A stretch of 22,675 nucleotides of DNA from CAYJBH01 sp964370765 (GTDB lineage Bacteria > Bacillota > Clostridia > Oscillospirales > Ruminococcaceae): the NCBI GenBank assembly GCA_964370765.1, contig CAYJKW010000029.1, positions 1-22,675 of the forward strand, in the 5' to 3' direction. Of this stretch, positions 22,644 through 22,675 are shown in pieces. The first letter of the stretch is position 1; every line of letters starts with the position of its first letter. Below the pieces are notes generated by a model, which saw nothing but the letters and a program-made list of their open reading frames with translations, made no database searches and had not been told where the DNA came from. A program made the position numbers and the translations under genes.

Positions 22644-22675
22644 GTAAACGCATAATCTCTATAACAATGCTTAAA

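Noticed and set aside
1..22675. tRNA or rRNA genes, CRISPR arrays, insertion sequences, integrase genes
   Set aside because: None were seen on either strand; the accessory character rests on gene content alone.

Overview
The window is AT-rich, with short intergenic gaps, purine-rich ribosome-binding sites (AGGAG, GGAGG), occasional GTG and TTG starts, and several near-consensus sigma-A promoters (TTGACA / TATAAT with 16-17 bp spacers). The gene families (short clostridial-type peptide deformylase, MepA/DinF-type MATE exporters, cytidylate-kinase-like proteins, choloylglycine hydrolase, AI-2E family permease, zinc-ribbon membrane protein) point to a Bacillota/Clostridia chromosome, plausibly from a gut anaerobe. 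That assignment is inferred from gene content; no rRNA or tRNA gene is present to support it. No CRISPR array, insertion sequence or integrase was seen.

Left part, 1-3268, all on the minus strand: a NERD-domain protein, a DUF2200 protein and the start of a membrane protein form one tight operon (1159 to 1). Beside it lies a run of four small orphan-domain proteins (GyrI-like, DUF1801, DUF5655-like, DUF1697). Middle left, plus strand: a peptide deformylase paralogue with its own promoter (3563-4032), then a 907-residue superfamily-2 helicase that carries two transmembrane segments and a C-terminal cytoplasmic domain (4140-6863).

Centre, minus strand: a zinc-ribbon/membrane protein ending in a nuclease-toxin-like domain, a UvrA paralogue lacking the UvrB-binding region, and a DUF1905 protein (10397 to 6945). 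Next are two MarR-MATE operons (13050 to 10602 and 15921 to 14129), separated by a GNAT-SnoaL fusion gene. Each marR has a consensus promoter with a long inverted repeat over or just after it. The first MATE is fused in frame to a cytidylate-kinase-like domain.

Right part: a choloylglycine hydrolase (plus) converges on an AI-2E family permease (minus), with their stop codons overlapping. Then comes a plus-strand series of lipoprotein, MATE exporter, stand-alone cytidylate-kinase-like protein and Gly/Asp/Cys-tailed membrane protein (18410-22511).

The standout observation is that the MATE exporter and the cytidylate-kinase-like protein occur twice in this window. They occur once as a single fused polypeptide under MarR control, and once as adjacent genes 11 bp apart. 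This strongly suggests that the two proteins act together. Both kinase-like domains have a changed P-loop without the usual Walker A lysine. The system looks like a membrane exporter with a dedicated nucleotide-binding or phosphotransfer partner; its substrate cannot be read from the sequence.
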